Of a stretch of DNA of 64,000 nucleotides, positions 18,477 to 26,990 are shown piece by piece. Source of the stretch: JAWVFM01 sp963841455 (GTDB lineage: Bacteria; Actinomycetota; Thermoleophilia; Solirubrobacterales; 70-9); assembly GCA_963841455.1 (NCBI GenBank), contig CAWJCU010000001.1, forward strand, positions 248,001 to 312,000. Reading direction: 5' to 3'. Position numbers and translations under genes: made by a program. Numbering within the stretch: the first letter of the stretch is position 1; every line of letters starts with the position of its first letter. The notes below the pieces were generated by a model. It was not told the origin of the DNA and ran no database searches. It saw only the letters and a list, made by a program, of their open reading frames with translations.

Positions 18477-19238
18477 GTGGGCGTCCTCGGTGATATCGGA
18501 ACCCTCGAGTGGGCCCGGCGAACGAACGGCATCCTCGGGCGCGGGGAGCGGGCAAGGTTCGTCGCCGCGATCGCGCTCGAGCAGGGCCGCGGACTGCCTC
18601 GGGTCCTCGGGGCGCGGGCCGGGATCGCCGCCGGCGCCGGACGCCTCGATCCCTCCAAGCTCACGCCACCCGACAGCGCGCTGGCGCGCGAGGTTGTCGA
18701 GGCCTGCGCCGACCTCGACCGCTCCGTCGTCGAGCACAGCTACCGCAGCTACCTGTACGCCCGGGCACTGGGGCTCGCCGAGGGGATCGAGTGCGATGCC
18801 GAGGCCGCGTTCGCCGCGGCGATGCTCCACGACTACGGCATCAAGGACATCGGTTCGCTGCGCGGCCGCTGCTTCACCCTGCCGGGAGCCGAGGCGTGCC
18901 TGGAGCACACCGAGCGCGCCGGCTGGGACCCGCGCCGCCGCGAGGCGGCCGCCGAGGCGATCACCAAGCACCTGAACCCGGCGGTGTCCGCGTCCGAGGG
19001 CGTCGTCCAGCACCTCGTCCACGACGGGATCGTGCTCGACGTCGTCGGCCTTCGTGCCTGGGAGCTCGACGCGGCAGGGATCGAGCGGGTTCGCGAGCGC
19101 CACCCGCGCCTGGAGTTCAATCGCGTCGGCGGCGGGCTGCTGCGCGAGCATGGCCGGCGCGTTCCCGGCTGCCGGGCGTCGGCGCTATTCGCGACGGGAT
19201 TCGGGCTAGCCCTGAGGCTCGGCCCCTGGCAGGACTGA
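18477..19238 (+). CDS. HD domain protein
   Basis: 253 residues. Metal-binding HD-fold motifs are visible: VVEHSYRSYLYARAL (first His), AAMLHDYGIKDIG (the HD pair), CLEHTERAGWDPRRR and AEAITKHLNPAV (later His). The layout resembles the HD proteins related to cyanamide hydratase (DDI2/3-like) and predicted phosphohydrolases; the substrate cannot be told. GTG start 3 bp after the tetR stop, so it probably belongs to the tetR operon and may be regulated with the R2-SCP2 oxidase. The C-terminal 30 residues overlap antiparallel with a small membrane gene (19206-19370). Confidence 0.78.
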   Translation: MGVLGDIGTLEWARRTNGILGRGERARFVAAIALEQGRGLPRVLGARAGIAAGAGRLDPSKLTPPDSALAREVVEACADLDRSVVEHSYRSYLYARALGLAEGIECDAEAAFAAAMLHDYGIKDIGSLRGRCFTLPGAEACLEHTERAGWDPRRREAAAEAITKHLNPAVSASEGVVQHLVHDGIVLDVVGLRAWELDAAGIERVRERHPRLEFNRVGGGLLREHGRRVPGCRASALFATGFGLALRLGPWQD

Positions 19239-19370
19239 GCCGCCGGCTCCCGAGCGTTTCCTCGAGCGCAGCGTCGTCCAGATGAGCCAGCCGCCGAGCA
19301 CCAGCACCGGCCCGGCGAAGATCGGGATGTCGATGAGCAGATGGCCGCTGCAGGCGATCGGCGGGGTCAT
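19206..19370 (-). CDS. Small single-TM protein coupled to the large membrane protein
   Basis: 54 residues: MTPPIACSGHLLIDIPIFAG, a transmembrane segment PVLVLGGWLIWTTL, then a basic tail RSRKRS. The ATG at 19370 overlaps the stop of the upstream 19367-21226 gene as ATGA, a standard translational-coupling arrangement, which supports a real gene despite the size. The HLLIDIPIF and GP-rich start could pack against the larger protein. It overlaps 33 bp with the 3' end of the convergent HD gene. Function unknown. Confidence 0.55.
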   Translation of the reverse strand: MTPPIACSGHLLIDIPIFAGPVLVLGGWLIWTTLRSRKRSGAGGSVLPGAEPQG

Positions 19371-21226
19371 GCCGCGCCCTCCGTCGGAGCCAGCGCCGCC
19401 GGAGTGCGGCCCGGGCCACCGGTACGCCGCCCCCGACCGGGGCAGTCGAGGCGGCGCAGGCCGACCGCGAACATGGCCATCCAGCCGCCGACGATGGCGA
19501 GCACGATCAGATAGCCGGGAAGCGTCAGGTACGCGGGGCCACCCTGGAACTCCCGCTGGAGGATCTCCTTGTCCTTGACGAAGGTCCGCGTGAAGTGCGC
19601 CTTCGCCGGGGCGCCCTCGGCGGGGATCGCCGGATCGTTCGGAAGGTAGATAGGGACCGCGGTGAGGGCTCGGCCGTTGGCGAGCCGGAGGATCGCCTTC
19701 CAGTCGCCGTAGGCGGGAATCGGCCGCGTGGTCCGGTAGACGCCGGGCCGGACCTCGGCGAGGCGATCGTTCACGAGCCCGCCCCCCTGCCAGGCGAGCG
19801 CGGTGAGCCATTGCGCGTCGCTCGTCTGGCTCGCAGGGGCGACTTTGAACGTGCCCTCGACGGTGCGGTTGGGGCCGGGGTGCACGGTGTGGAGGCTCGC
19901 CGTCGCCGTGGTGTGCGAGCCGGACGTCATCGGCAGCGGATAGGCGATGCAGAGCACCGTGACGGCCGCCGCGGCGGGGAGCGCCCAGCGCGGCGTGGCC
20001 ACGCGGCGGACCGCGTCGCCGTTCAGAGCACGGCCGATGAAGGCGCCGATGACGCCGCCGGCGAGCCCGGCCGCGAGCGCCAGGATCGCCGCGTCGGGCA
20101 GAAGCGAGGCGGGCCAGGGCAGCGGCATCCACACATGCGACCAGCCCCATTCGGCGGCGAAGCCGACCGTTCCGACGACGGCGCCGGAGGCGAGACCAAG
20201 GCTGAGCGGGCGCTCGCGCGGGACGGCGAGCGCGACGAGCTCGACCAGCGCCGCCTCGGCCAGGTAGAGCGGGAAGTGGAGCACCGCCGCCTGATCGAGC
20301 GGGGTGTGGATGAGGAAGCTCAGGACGCCGAAGGTGACGCAGTAGAACGCCGCTGCGAAGAGCGCGCCGCCTCGGCCGATGCGAACGCGCGCGACGACGA
20401 GGCCGCAGCCGGCGGCGAGCGCGATCAGGATCGGCTGGTAGAGGAGCTGGAACTGCGGGACGCCGAAGTCGAACTCGCCCTGAAGGGTCGAGAGGCCGAT
20501 CAGGAACGCGCCGGCGATCGCCGGCTCCTGGAAGCGGAGGAGCCTGGCTCGCAGGCCGGTGGGAGCCGGAACGTCGGCTCCGCCCGAGCGTCGCGCCTCG
20601 ACGAGAAGCATCCAGACCCCGAGCGTGGAGAGCGATGCGCCACCCACCATCAGGATGTGCGTGGGGCCCCAGAGCGTGACGTCCTGGCCGAACAGCGCGT
20701 GCCAGACGTCGTCGAGCGGGAACCCGATCAGCGCGAAGGCGCCGCAGACGAAGATCATCACGCCACCGAGCGGCGCGTACCAGTCGTCGGTGATCCGAAC
20801 GGCACTCGAGACGCGCTTCCGGTCGGCACCGAGCACGATCGAGAGGAAGCCTCCGAGCGTGATGCCGGCGAGGCCGATGAGGATCGGCCAGTGAGCGGCG
20901 GTGCCGAAGGGACTCGGGTCGCGCCCGGTGTCGATGTGCTTGGCGACGTCCCAGTAGAAGCCGAAGACGGCGATCAGCAGCGAGCCGCCGACGATCGCCG
21001 CGGGCAGCGCGGCCCACGCGGGCAAGCCGCTCTGACGCTCGGAGAACGCGGCGAGGCGACCGAGCCATTTGATTCGGCCGGACCGGTGGGAGGTGGCGAT
21101 CCACAGCACGCCGGCGCTCAGGACCGTGGCGACGGCGGAGGCCCAGAGAAGGTCGGTGACCGGCGCCCCCTTGGCGGGAGGGGACGAAGCGGTGGCGGCA
21201 AGCGACATAAGGTTATGAGACATCAT
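19367..21226 (-). CDS. Large multi-pass membrane protein of unknown function
   Basis: About 619 residues. The N-terminal ~430 residues hold around eleven hydrophobic segments with motifs such as FYWDVAKHIDTGRDPSPFG, AHWPILIGLAGITLGGFLS, LWGPTHILMVGGASL and HFPLYLAEAALVELVAL. Conserved-looking His residues (HID, AHW, THILM) in the membrane suggest metal or heme handling, but this is inference. Then follow an extracytoplasmic domain (AQWLTALAWQGGGLVNDRLA, AILRLANGRALTAVPIYLPN) resembling FixH/copper-type beta domains, and a last TM helix near 575-595. A TAATAT -10-like box at 21235-21240 ends 9 bp from the ATG at 21226, fitting a leaderless start. Coupled by ATGA to the 54-residue gene. Confidence 0.65.
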   Translation of the reverse strand: MMSHNLMSLAATASSPPAKGAPVTDLLWASAVATVLSAGVLWIATSHRSGRIKWLGRLAAFSERQSGLPAWAALPAAIVGGSLLIAVFGFYWDVAKHIDTGRDPSPFGTAAHWPILIGLAGITLGGFLSIVLGADRKRVSSAVRITDDWYAPLGGVMIFVCGAFALIGFPLDDVWHALFGQDVTLWGPTHILMVGGASLSTLGVWMLLVEARRSGGADVPAPTGLRARLLRFQEPAIAGAFLIGLSTLQGEFDFGVPQFQLLYQPILIALAAGCGLVVARVRIGRGGALFAAAFYCVTFGVLSFLIHTPLDQAAVLHFPLYLAEAALVELVALAVPRERPLSLGLASGAVVGTVGFAAEWGWSHVWMPLPWPASLLPDAAILALAAGLAGGVIGAFIGRALNGDAVRRVATPRWALPAAAAVTVLCIAYPLPMTSGSHTTATASLHTVHPGPNRTVEGTFKVAPASQTSDAQWLTALAWQGGGLVNDRLAEVRPGVYRTTRPIPAYGDWKAILRLANGRALTAVPIYLPNDPAIPAEGAPAKAHFTRTFVKDKEILQREFQGGPAYLTLPGYLIVLAIVGGWMAMFAVGLRRLDCPGRGRRTGGPGRTPAALAPTEGAA

Positions 21227-21273
21227 TTGATGGCATATTACCCGCGAGGGCGGCCGAGGTAACACTCCCCGGC

Positions 21274-23643
21274 GTGCTGGCGGCCTGGGTCCTCTTCCCG
21301 CTCGCGTTCTTCGCGCTCGCGATCGGCTGCGGGCTGCTCGTCCGCGCCGCGGTGCCGGAGCTTCGGGGCGCGCTGTCGCCGGCGATTGGGCTTGCGGTGA
21401 TCGTCGTGGCCGGGCAGGTCACGACGCTTTGGGACGGGACCGCCGAGCTCACCGCGCCGCTCGTCGTGCTGCTCGCGCTTTCGGGCTACGCCCTTGCGGC
21501 GCGCACCGTCGAGCGCCCCTCGGGCTGGGCGATCGGGTGCGCGCTCGCTGTCTTCACCGTCTTCGCGGCGCCGATCGTGCTCTCGGGCCAGGCGACCTTC
21601 GCCGGCTACATCAAGCTCGACGACACGGCCACCTGGATGGCTCTCACGGACCGGATCATGGAGCACGGGCGCAGCCTCTCCGGCCTCGCGCCCTCCACGT
21701 ACGAGGCGGCACTCACCTTCAACATCGGCAGGGGCTATCCGATCGGCGCGTTCATCCCGCTCGGGGTCGCGCGCGAGCTCGTCGGGCAGGACGTCGCCTG
21801 GGTTATCCAGCCTTACATGGCGTCGCTCGGGACGATCCTGGCCCTCGTGCTCTGGGAGCTGCCGCGCGCGCTCGTGGCGTCGCCCAGGCTCCGGGCCGTC
21901 GTCGGCTTCGTCGCCGCGCAGGCCGCGCTCCTCTACGGCTACTACCTCTGGGGCGGGATCAAGGAGATGACGGCCGCGGCGCTCATCGCGGCGACCGCGG
22001 CAGTGGCGGCGGTTGTCATCTCGCACCCGCGCGAGGTCCGGCCGCTCGCCGTCGTCGCGGTGATGGGCGCGGCCACGGTAGGCGTCTTGAGCGGCGGCGG
22101 TGGCGTTTGGCTCGTGCCGCCGCTGATCGCGGCCGCCGCGGCGCTCGTGATCGCCCTCGGCCCCGCCGCGACGCTCAAGCGGGGTCTCGCCTTCGTCGTC
22201 GTGCTCGCCGTCCTCGCCCTGCCGGTGATCGCCCCGGGCGGCCTGCTGCCCCCAACGTCGTCACCGATCGACAGCGCCACGGCGCTGGGCAACCTGTTCG
22301 CGCCGCTTCCCCTGCGGGAATTGGCCGGGATCTGGCCGGCGGGCGACTTCCGGCTGCCGCCCGCGAGCACGGTCGTCACCGGCATCCTGATCGGGGTCGC
22401 CCTCGTCAGCGGGGTCCTCGCGATCGCCTGGGCCTGGCGCGCGCGTGCCTGGGCGCCGATCGTGTACGTCGTCGGCGCCCTCATCTCGTGCCTCGTGATC
22501 TTCGCGATCGGATCGCCATGGGTCGCCGGCAAGGCGCTGGCGAGCGCGTCGCCGGCGATCCCGTTTGCGGCGGCCCTCGCGGCCTCCGCGCTCTGGTCGA
22601 GGGGACGGAGGGTGGAGGGGGGCGCTCTCGTGCTCGTGCTCGCCGGGGGCATCCTCTGGTCGAACGCGCTCGCGTACCGCGACGTGAACCTCGCGCCTCG
22701 CGATCAGCTCGCCGAGCTCCAGACGATCGGCGAGCGGATCGCCGGGCAGGGGCCAACTCTGATGACCGAGTACGAGCCCTATGGGGTTCGCCACTTCCTT
22801 CGCGAGGCGAACCCCGAGGGCGCGTCGGAGCTCCGCCGCCGCGTCGACCCGCTGCTGAGCGGCAGGTCGCTCGCGAAGGGCGAGTCGGCGGACACCGATC
22901 GGTTCCAGCTCGGCGGCCTTCTCGCCTACCGGACGCTGGTGCTGCGCCGGTCCCCGGGACAGAGCCGGCCTCCGTCTCCGTACCACCTCGTCTACCGCGG
23001 CGCCTACTACGAGGTCTGGCAGCGGCCGCCGGGCAGGCCGAAGAACCCGATCGCCCACCTCGGCCTCGGCGGCCCGACCGATCCCGCCGGCGTACCCGCA
23101 TGCCGGGCGGTGAGCGCGCTCGCCCGCGCCGCAGGCCCGGGCGGGCGCCTGGCGGTCGTGGCGCGCAGGCCCGTGGTGGCCGTTCCGCTCTCGCGGACGC
23201 GACACCCTCGCGGCTGGCTCGCGTCCGCCGGCGGGACCGCCGTGGTCCCGAGGTCGCCTGGCTCCGTCGCCGCCACACCACGTGTGCACGCCTCCGGGCG
23301 ATATGAGATCTGGCTCGGGGGTTCCGTCAAGGGCGAGGTCGACGTGCTCGTCGACGGCAGGCCGGCCGGGTCGGTGCGCGGCGAGCTCAACAACGCCGGC
23401 GGGTACGTCCTCTTCGGCCGGGTGCCGCTCAGCCGGGGCCGGCACGAGATCGAGATCCGGGTCCACGGCGCCGACCTGCACCCCGGCAGCGGTGGCCGGC
23501 CGCTTCCGATCGGCCCCTTGGTCCTGAGCCCAGGGGACGCGTCCGAGACCCGCGTCATGACCGTCCCGGCTTCGCGCCCGGGCGCGATCTGCGGTCGGCG
23601 CTGGGATTGGGTCGAGGCCCTGCGCTCGCCGTCGGCACGGTAG
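21274..23643 (+). CDS. Polytopic membrane protein with extracytoplasmic C-terminal domain
   Basis: 789 residues from a GTG. Residues 1-470 contain about thirteen hydrophobic segments; loops after the third include FAGYIKLDDTATWMALTDRI and TFNIGRGYPIGAFIPLG, the Asp-rich first-loop style of GT-C type glycosyltransferases. Residues 480-789 are extracytoplasmic and include TEYEPYGVRHFLREANPEGA, YRGAYYEVWQRP, and a beta-rich end (ASGRYEIWLGGSVKGEVDVL) like carbohydrate-binding modules. This is compatible with a membrane sugar transferase or cell-envelope assembly protein, but no family was recognised. It diverges from the 19367-21226 gene and ends antiparallel over the small gene at 23555-23845 by 89 bp. 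Confidence 0.6.
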   Translation: MLAAWVLFPLAFFALAIGCGLLVRAAVPELRGALSPAIGLAVIVVAGQVTTLWDGTAELTAPLVVLLALSGYALAARTVERPSGWAIGCALAVFTVFAAPIVLSGQATFAGYIKLDDTATWMALTDRIMEHGRSLSGLAPSTYEAALTFNIGRGYPIGAFIPLGVARELVGQDVAWVIQPYMASLGTILALVLWELPRALVASPRLRAVVGFVAAQAALLYGYYLWGGIKEMTAAALIAATAAVAAVVISHPREVRPLAVVAVMGAATVGVLSGGGGVWLVPPLIAAAAALVIALGPAATLKRGLAFVVVLAVLALPVIAPGGLLPPTSSPIDSATALGNLFAPLPLRELAGIWPAGDFRLPPASTVVTGILIGVALVSGVLAIAWAWRARAWAPIVYVVGALISCLVIFAIGSPWVAGKALASASPAIPFAAALAASALWSRGRRVEGGALVLVLAGGILWSNALAYRDVNLAPRDQLAELQTIGERIAGQGPTLMTEYEPYGVRHFLREANPEGASELRRRVDPLLSGRSLAKGESADTDRFQLGGLLAYRTLVLRRSPGQSRPPSPYHLVYRGAYYEVWQRPPGRPKNPIAHLGLGGPTDPAGVPACRAVSALARAAGPGGRLAVVARRPVVAVPLSRTRHPRGWLASAGGTAVVPRSPGSVAATPRVHASGRYEIWLGGSVKGEVDVLVDGRPAGSVRGELNNAGGYVLFGRVPLSRGRHEIEIRVHGADLHPGSGGRPLPIGPLVLSPGDASETRVMTVPASRPGAICGRRWDWVEALRSPSAR

Positions 23644-23845
23644 GTCTCCGGAGGCGCGAGAGACCGGCCTCGACGCCGATCCACAGGAGGCCGACGAGCA
23701 GGATCGGGAGGGCGAAGAACGCGACCACCCCCAGGCCCGCCGCCACGCTCAGCGCGACCGCGGCGAGGATCGCTGCGGCGACCCCGTCCACGACGAGGGC
23801 TCGGCGCGCGCGTGCACCGCGCGAGCGGGCGGGCGCGCGGCTCAT
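23555..23845 (-). CDS. Small two-TM membrane protein coupled to the glycosidase
   Basis: 96 residues. A basic N-terminus (MSRAPARSRGARARRA) precedes two adjacent hydrophobic stretches (about residues 18-40 and 40-60: AAAILAAVALSVAAG, FFALPILLVGLLWIG) and a basic Pro/Ser/Arg tail. The ATG overlaps the stop of the upstream phosphodiester glycosidase as ATGA (23842-23845), supporting translation. The 3' part lies antiparallel inside the end of the 21274-23643 gene, which is unusual and lowers confidence in the C-terminus. Function unknown. Confidence 0.5.
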   Translation of the reverse strand: MSRAPARSRGARARRALVVDGVAAAILAAVALSVAAGLGVVAFFALPILLVGLLWIGVEAGLSRLRRPTVPTASAGPRPNPSADRRSRPGAKPGRS

Positions 23846-25008
23846 CGCGCGCCTCCCTTCGAGTAGACGGCGAAGAAATCGCGCTCGTCCGGCGTCAGGT
23901 ACCGGTCGGGCGACCTGATCATGTCCGGGAGGAGGTTCGAGGGGTCCGCGGCCCCCGGGCGCTTGTAGGTGATGTAGCTCACCCAGTCCTCGTTGATGTC
24001 GAGCTCGAGCGCGCGAACGGCGCCGGCTCGCTGCAGAATCCGCGCGAGGCTGCCCACGGTCTGGTAATTGGCGGCGGCGTAGATCAGGTTGCCGTGGGCG
24101 TCGATTCCGACGCCGGAGCGCCAGACGCGGATCGCGTTGTGAACTGTGAGGCCCCACTGCGGTCCGTCGCTCAGGTTCGGGTTGAGCCCTCCGTGGTCGA
24201 CGATGAGGGGCAGGTTCTGCTTCGCGAAGTAGACGGCCGGCCCCGCCGTGGACCCGCCGCGCCACCGGATCAGGTCGACCCGTCCGCTCCTGTACTCGAC
24301 GAGCGTCGCGATTCCGTCGACCATCGGCGCGATCGTCTTCCCGCGGTAGACCAGCCCTGCATTGCTGGTGCTGAGCGGAAAGCCGCCGTTGAAGGTCGCG
24401 ACGACGCGGCTTCGCAGGGCCGGCGGAACCTCGGACGGGCCCCGGTGGGCCACGGACCCCGGCGGCTCCTGGGTCCCCGGCATGTAGGCGAGGCGTGTGC
24501 GGCGCGAATCCATCCAGGCGACTCCCGCGACGAACTGGGGGTATGCGGACTGGCTTCGGAACGTCGTCACGAGGACGGGGGGTTCCGGGCCTGCGTTGCC
24601 CCCCGCCGGCCGCCAAACGCCCTCGCCGGGCAGGGCGGGATGGACCACCGGCGCGATGTTCGGCGGGCGGTATGGCCGAGGCCTGCGCGCCGCGTGGGCC
24701 GGCGCGGGCGGGTGCCGCGGTGATCGCCCCTTCGATGCCTGCAGCCCGACGGCCGGCAGCGAGTGAAGGGCCGGGCCGCCCTTCGAGGGCGCATTCAGCG
24801 TGTAGTACCAGTCCTCGATCTGCGAGACGAGGCCGTTGCCGCCGTTGTTGCGAAGCCATTCGACGCTCTCGACGCCGAAGCCGACGCTGTAGCGGCCCGA
24901 CATCGCTCTGACGTACGAGAAGCCGGCGGGGATCAGGCAGATCACCGCCGCGAGCACCACGACGCGGCGGACTCGCCGCCAAGCCGCGGTGCCCTGGTCG
25001 CGACGCAC
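23842..25008 (-). CDS. Phosphodiester glycosidase (NAGPA) domain protein, membrane-anchored
   Basis: 388 residues. An N-terminal anchor (VVLAAVICLIPAGFSYVRAM, residues about 14-36) is followed by a Pro-rich linker and the NAGPA/exopolysaccharide phosphodiester glycosidase domain: VVATFNGGFPLSTSNAGLVY, GKTIAPMVDGIATL, WGLTVHNAIRVWRSGVGID and the characteristic end AVRALELDINEDWVSYITY. Such domains cleave sugar-1-phosphodiester bonds, for example in uncovering mannose phosphate or in cell-wall teichoic/polysaccharide turnover; the substrate here is unknown. It should face the outside of the membrane. GTG start. Its stop overlaps the next small membrane gene. Confidence 0.8.
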   Translation of the reverse strand: MRRDQGTAAWRRVRRVVVLAAVICLIPAGFSYVRAMSGRYSVGFGVESVEWLRNNGGNGLVSQIEDWYYTLNAPSKGGPALHSLPAVGLQASKGRSPRHPPAPAHAARRPRPYRPPNIAPVVHPALPGEGVWRPAGGNAGPEPPVLVTTFRSQSAYPQFVAGVAWMDSRRTRLAYMPGTQEPPGSVAHRGPSEVPPALRSRVVATFNGGFPLSTSNAGLVYRGKTIAPMVDGIATLVEYRSGRVDLIRWRGGSTAGPAVYFAKQNLPLIVDHGGLNPNLSDGPQWGLTVHNAIRVWRSGVGIDAHGNLIYAAANYQTVGSLARILQRAGAVRALELDINEDWVSYITYKRPGAADPSNLLPDMIRSPDRYLTPDERDFFAVYSKGGAR

Positions 25009-25085
25009 GCCGCGATCGTGCGCCTTGGGGCTGAACCGGCCCTAACGGCGCCGTGAGGGTGTTCTTATTCTCTCGATGACCAGAT

Positions 25086-25481
25086 CTAGGCGGCGATGCG
25101 CTGGGTCCTGCGCCGCGGGCGCCTCCGGCCGCCAGGCCGGCGGACGTGGCGGTCGATCGACGCGGGACTCGGCGCGGGCCCCTCGCCCTCCGCCGCCCGT
25201 CGCACCTCGGCCAGGGTCGCGGGGCCGTAGAGCGCCTCGACGAGTCGCAGCGCCTCGGCGGTGCGGTTCTCGAGCATCCGTTCCCGGTCCGCAGCGCCGT
25301 TCAGCCCGAAGCCGAATCCGTAGAGGCGGTTGACGTCGGTGCAGAGGCCGGTGGCGGTCGCCGGCCAGCGGCCCCGGATCCGCAGGACCGCCTCCTCGAA
25401 GAGGCGGACGTTGGGATCGGCCCGGTCGGCCTTCGGCGTCAGGGGGGTCAGCTGGATTCTGTTGCTGTTGTTCTGGCTCAT
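25086..25481 (-). CDS. Conserved hypothetical, basic C-terminus
   Basis: 131 residues: MSQNNSNRIQLTPLTPKADR, then DPNVRLFEEAVLRIRGRWP and MLENRTAEALRLVEALYG, and a very basic end (RHVRRPGGRRRPRRRT). The start is fixed by AAGGAG seven bases before ATG 25481. The central region is helical; the basic tail may bind nucleic acid. No family recognised. It lies upstream of the phosphodiester glycosidase (77 bp) and downstream of glycyl-tRNA synthetase on the same strand. Confidence 0.55.
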   Translation of the reverse strand: MSQNNSNRIQLTPLTPKADRADPNVRLFEEAVLRIRGRWPATATGLCTDVNRLYGFGFGLNGAADRERMLENRTAEALRLVEALYGPATLAEVRRAAEGEGPAPSPASIDRHVRRPGGRRRPRRRTQRIAA

Positions 25482-25588
25482 TTGCAGCTCCTTCTTGCAC
25501 CGATCACGGTACGCCGCGTCGGGAAAGCGGAGCTGAAGCCGAAGGCAAGGAGAGGTAAAGGAGATCGGGCGCCTCGCGCGGCGGACAA

Positions 25589-26956
25589 TCAGCCCAGCTT
25601 GGGGCTGGTCCACGGCGCGGCGAGGCGCTCGGCGAGGTCGTCGGCGAGGCCGTCGACCGGCACGCGAACCTGCTCGAGCGTGTCGCGGTCGCGCAACGTC
25701 ACCGTGTCATCCTCGAGCGTCTGGCCGTCCACGGTCACGCCCCAGGGCGTCCCGATCTCGTCCTGGCGGCGGTAGCGCTTACCGATCGAGCCGCCCTCGT
25801 CGTACTCGGCGTCGAGCCGGGCCCGCAGGGCGTCGAACACCTCGCGCGCCTTCTCCGGCATCCCCTCCTTGGAGACCAGCGGCAGGACCGCCACCTTGAC
25901 CGGAGCGAGACGGGGATGGAGCCGAAGGACGGTGCGCTGGCGTCCCTCGACCTCCTCGGTGTCGTAGGCGTCGACGAGGAACGCCAGCACTGCCCGGTCG
26001 GCACCCGCGGCGGGCTCGATCACGTGCGGGACGTACGCCGTCTTCGCCTGCTGATCGAAGTACTCGAGCTTCTCGCCGGACGCCTCCGCGTGCGCCTTCA
26101 GGTCGAAGTCGCCGCGATTGGCGATTCCCTCGAGCTCGGACCAGCCGATCGGGAAGAGGTACTCGATGTCGCTGGTGGCCGAGGAGTAGTGGGAGAGCTC
26201 CTCGTCGTCGTGCGGCCGAACCCTCAGGTAGTCGGGCCTGATCCCCAACTCCTCGTACCACGAGCGCCGCCTGTCGATCCAGCGCTCATACCACTCGCCG
26301 GCCTCGTCGGGCGGTACGAAGAACTCCATCTCCATCTGCTCGAACTCGCGGGTGCGGAAGATGAAGTTGCCGGTGACGATCTCGTTGCGGAACGACTTCC
26401 CGACCTGCGCGATGCCGAAGGGCGGCGCCACGCGCGCGAACTGCATGACGTTCTTGAAGTTGATGAAGATCCCCTGGGCGGTCTCGGGGCGCAGGTAGGC
26501 GACCGACGCGTCCTCCTCCACCGGGCCCATGTGAGTCCTGAACATGAGGTTGAACTGGCGGGCGTCGGTGAGGTCGCAGTCGTCCGCCTCGCCGGGGTGC
26601 TTCGAGGGCTTGCGCCCGCACTGCGCGTCGGAGAGCTTGTCGGCCCGGAACCGCAGCTTGCAGGTGCGGCAGTCGACCAGCGGGTCGGTGAAGCCCTCGA
26701 GGTGACCCGACGCCTCCCAGACCCGCGGGTTCTGGATGATCGCCGAGTCGAGGGCCACGATCCGCTCGGGCGCCGAGAGCATTGCCCGCCACCACTCGTC
26801 CTTCACGTTCCGCTTCAGCAGCACCCCGTAGTGCCCGAAGTCGTAGGTCGACGAGATCCCGCCGTAGATCTCCGAGGACGGGAACGCGAAGCCGCGTCGC
26901 TTGCTGAGCGAGACGATCTCGTCAAGGGTGATGTTCACCGGCGGCGCGTCGCTCAT
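25589..26956 (-). CDS. glyQS: Glycine--tRNA ligase (homodimeric class II)
   Basis: 455 residues, the alpha2-type GlyRS used by actinobacteria and eukaryotes, not the alpha2beta2 form. It charges tRNA-Gly with glycine. Motifs: FAFPSSEIYGGISSTYDFGH (motif 1 neighbourhood), a Cys-rich insertion with CRTCKLRFRADKL and QCGRKPSKHPG that may bind zinc, class II motif 2 in VGKSFRNEIVTGNFIFRTRE and FEQMEMEFF, and a C-terminal anticodon-binding domain (VAVLPLVSKEGMPEKAREV, IGKRYRRQDEIGTPWGVTVD). Length and all motifs look intact. It is followed on the same strand by the 131-residue gene. Confidence 0.96.
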   Translation of the reverse strand: MSDAPPVNITLDEIVSLSKRRGFAFPSSEIYGGISSTYDFGHYGVLLKRNVKDEWWRAMLSAPERIVALDSAIIQNPRVWEASGHLEGFTDPLVDCRTCKLRFRADKLSDAQCGRKPSKHPGEADDCDLTDARQFNLMFRTHMGPVEEDASVAYLRPETAQGIFINFKNVMQFARVAPPFGIAQVGKSFRNEIVTGNFIFRTREFEQMEMEFFVPPDEAGEWYERWIDRRRSWYEELGIRPDYLRVRPHDDEELSHYSSATSDIEYLFPIGWSELEGIANRGDFDLKAHAEASGEKLEYFDQQAKTAYVPHVIEPAAGADRAVLAFLVDAYDTEEVEGRQRTVLRLHPRLAPVKVAVLPLVSKEGMPEKAREVFDALRARLDAEYDEGGSIGKRYRRQDEIGTPWGVTVDGQTLEDDTVTLRDRDTLEQVRVPVDGLADDLAERLAAPWTSPKLG

Positions 26957-26990
26957 GGTCGCCGGAGGCTAACGGGGGGCGACGCGGCGA

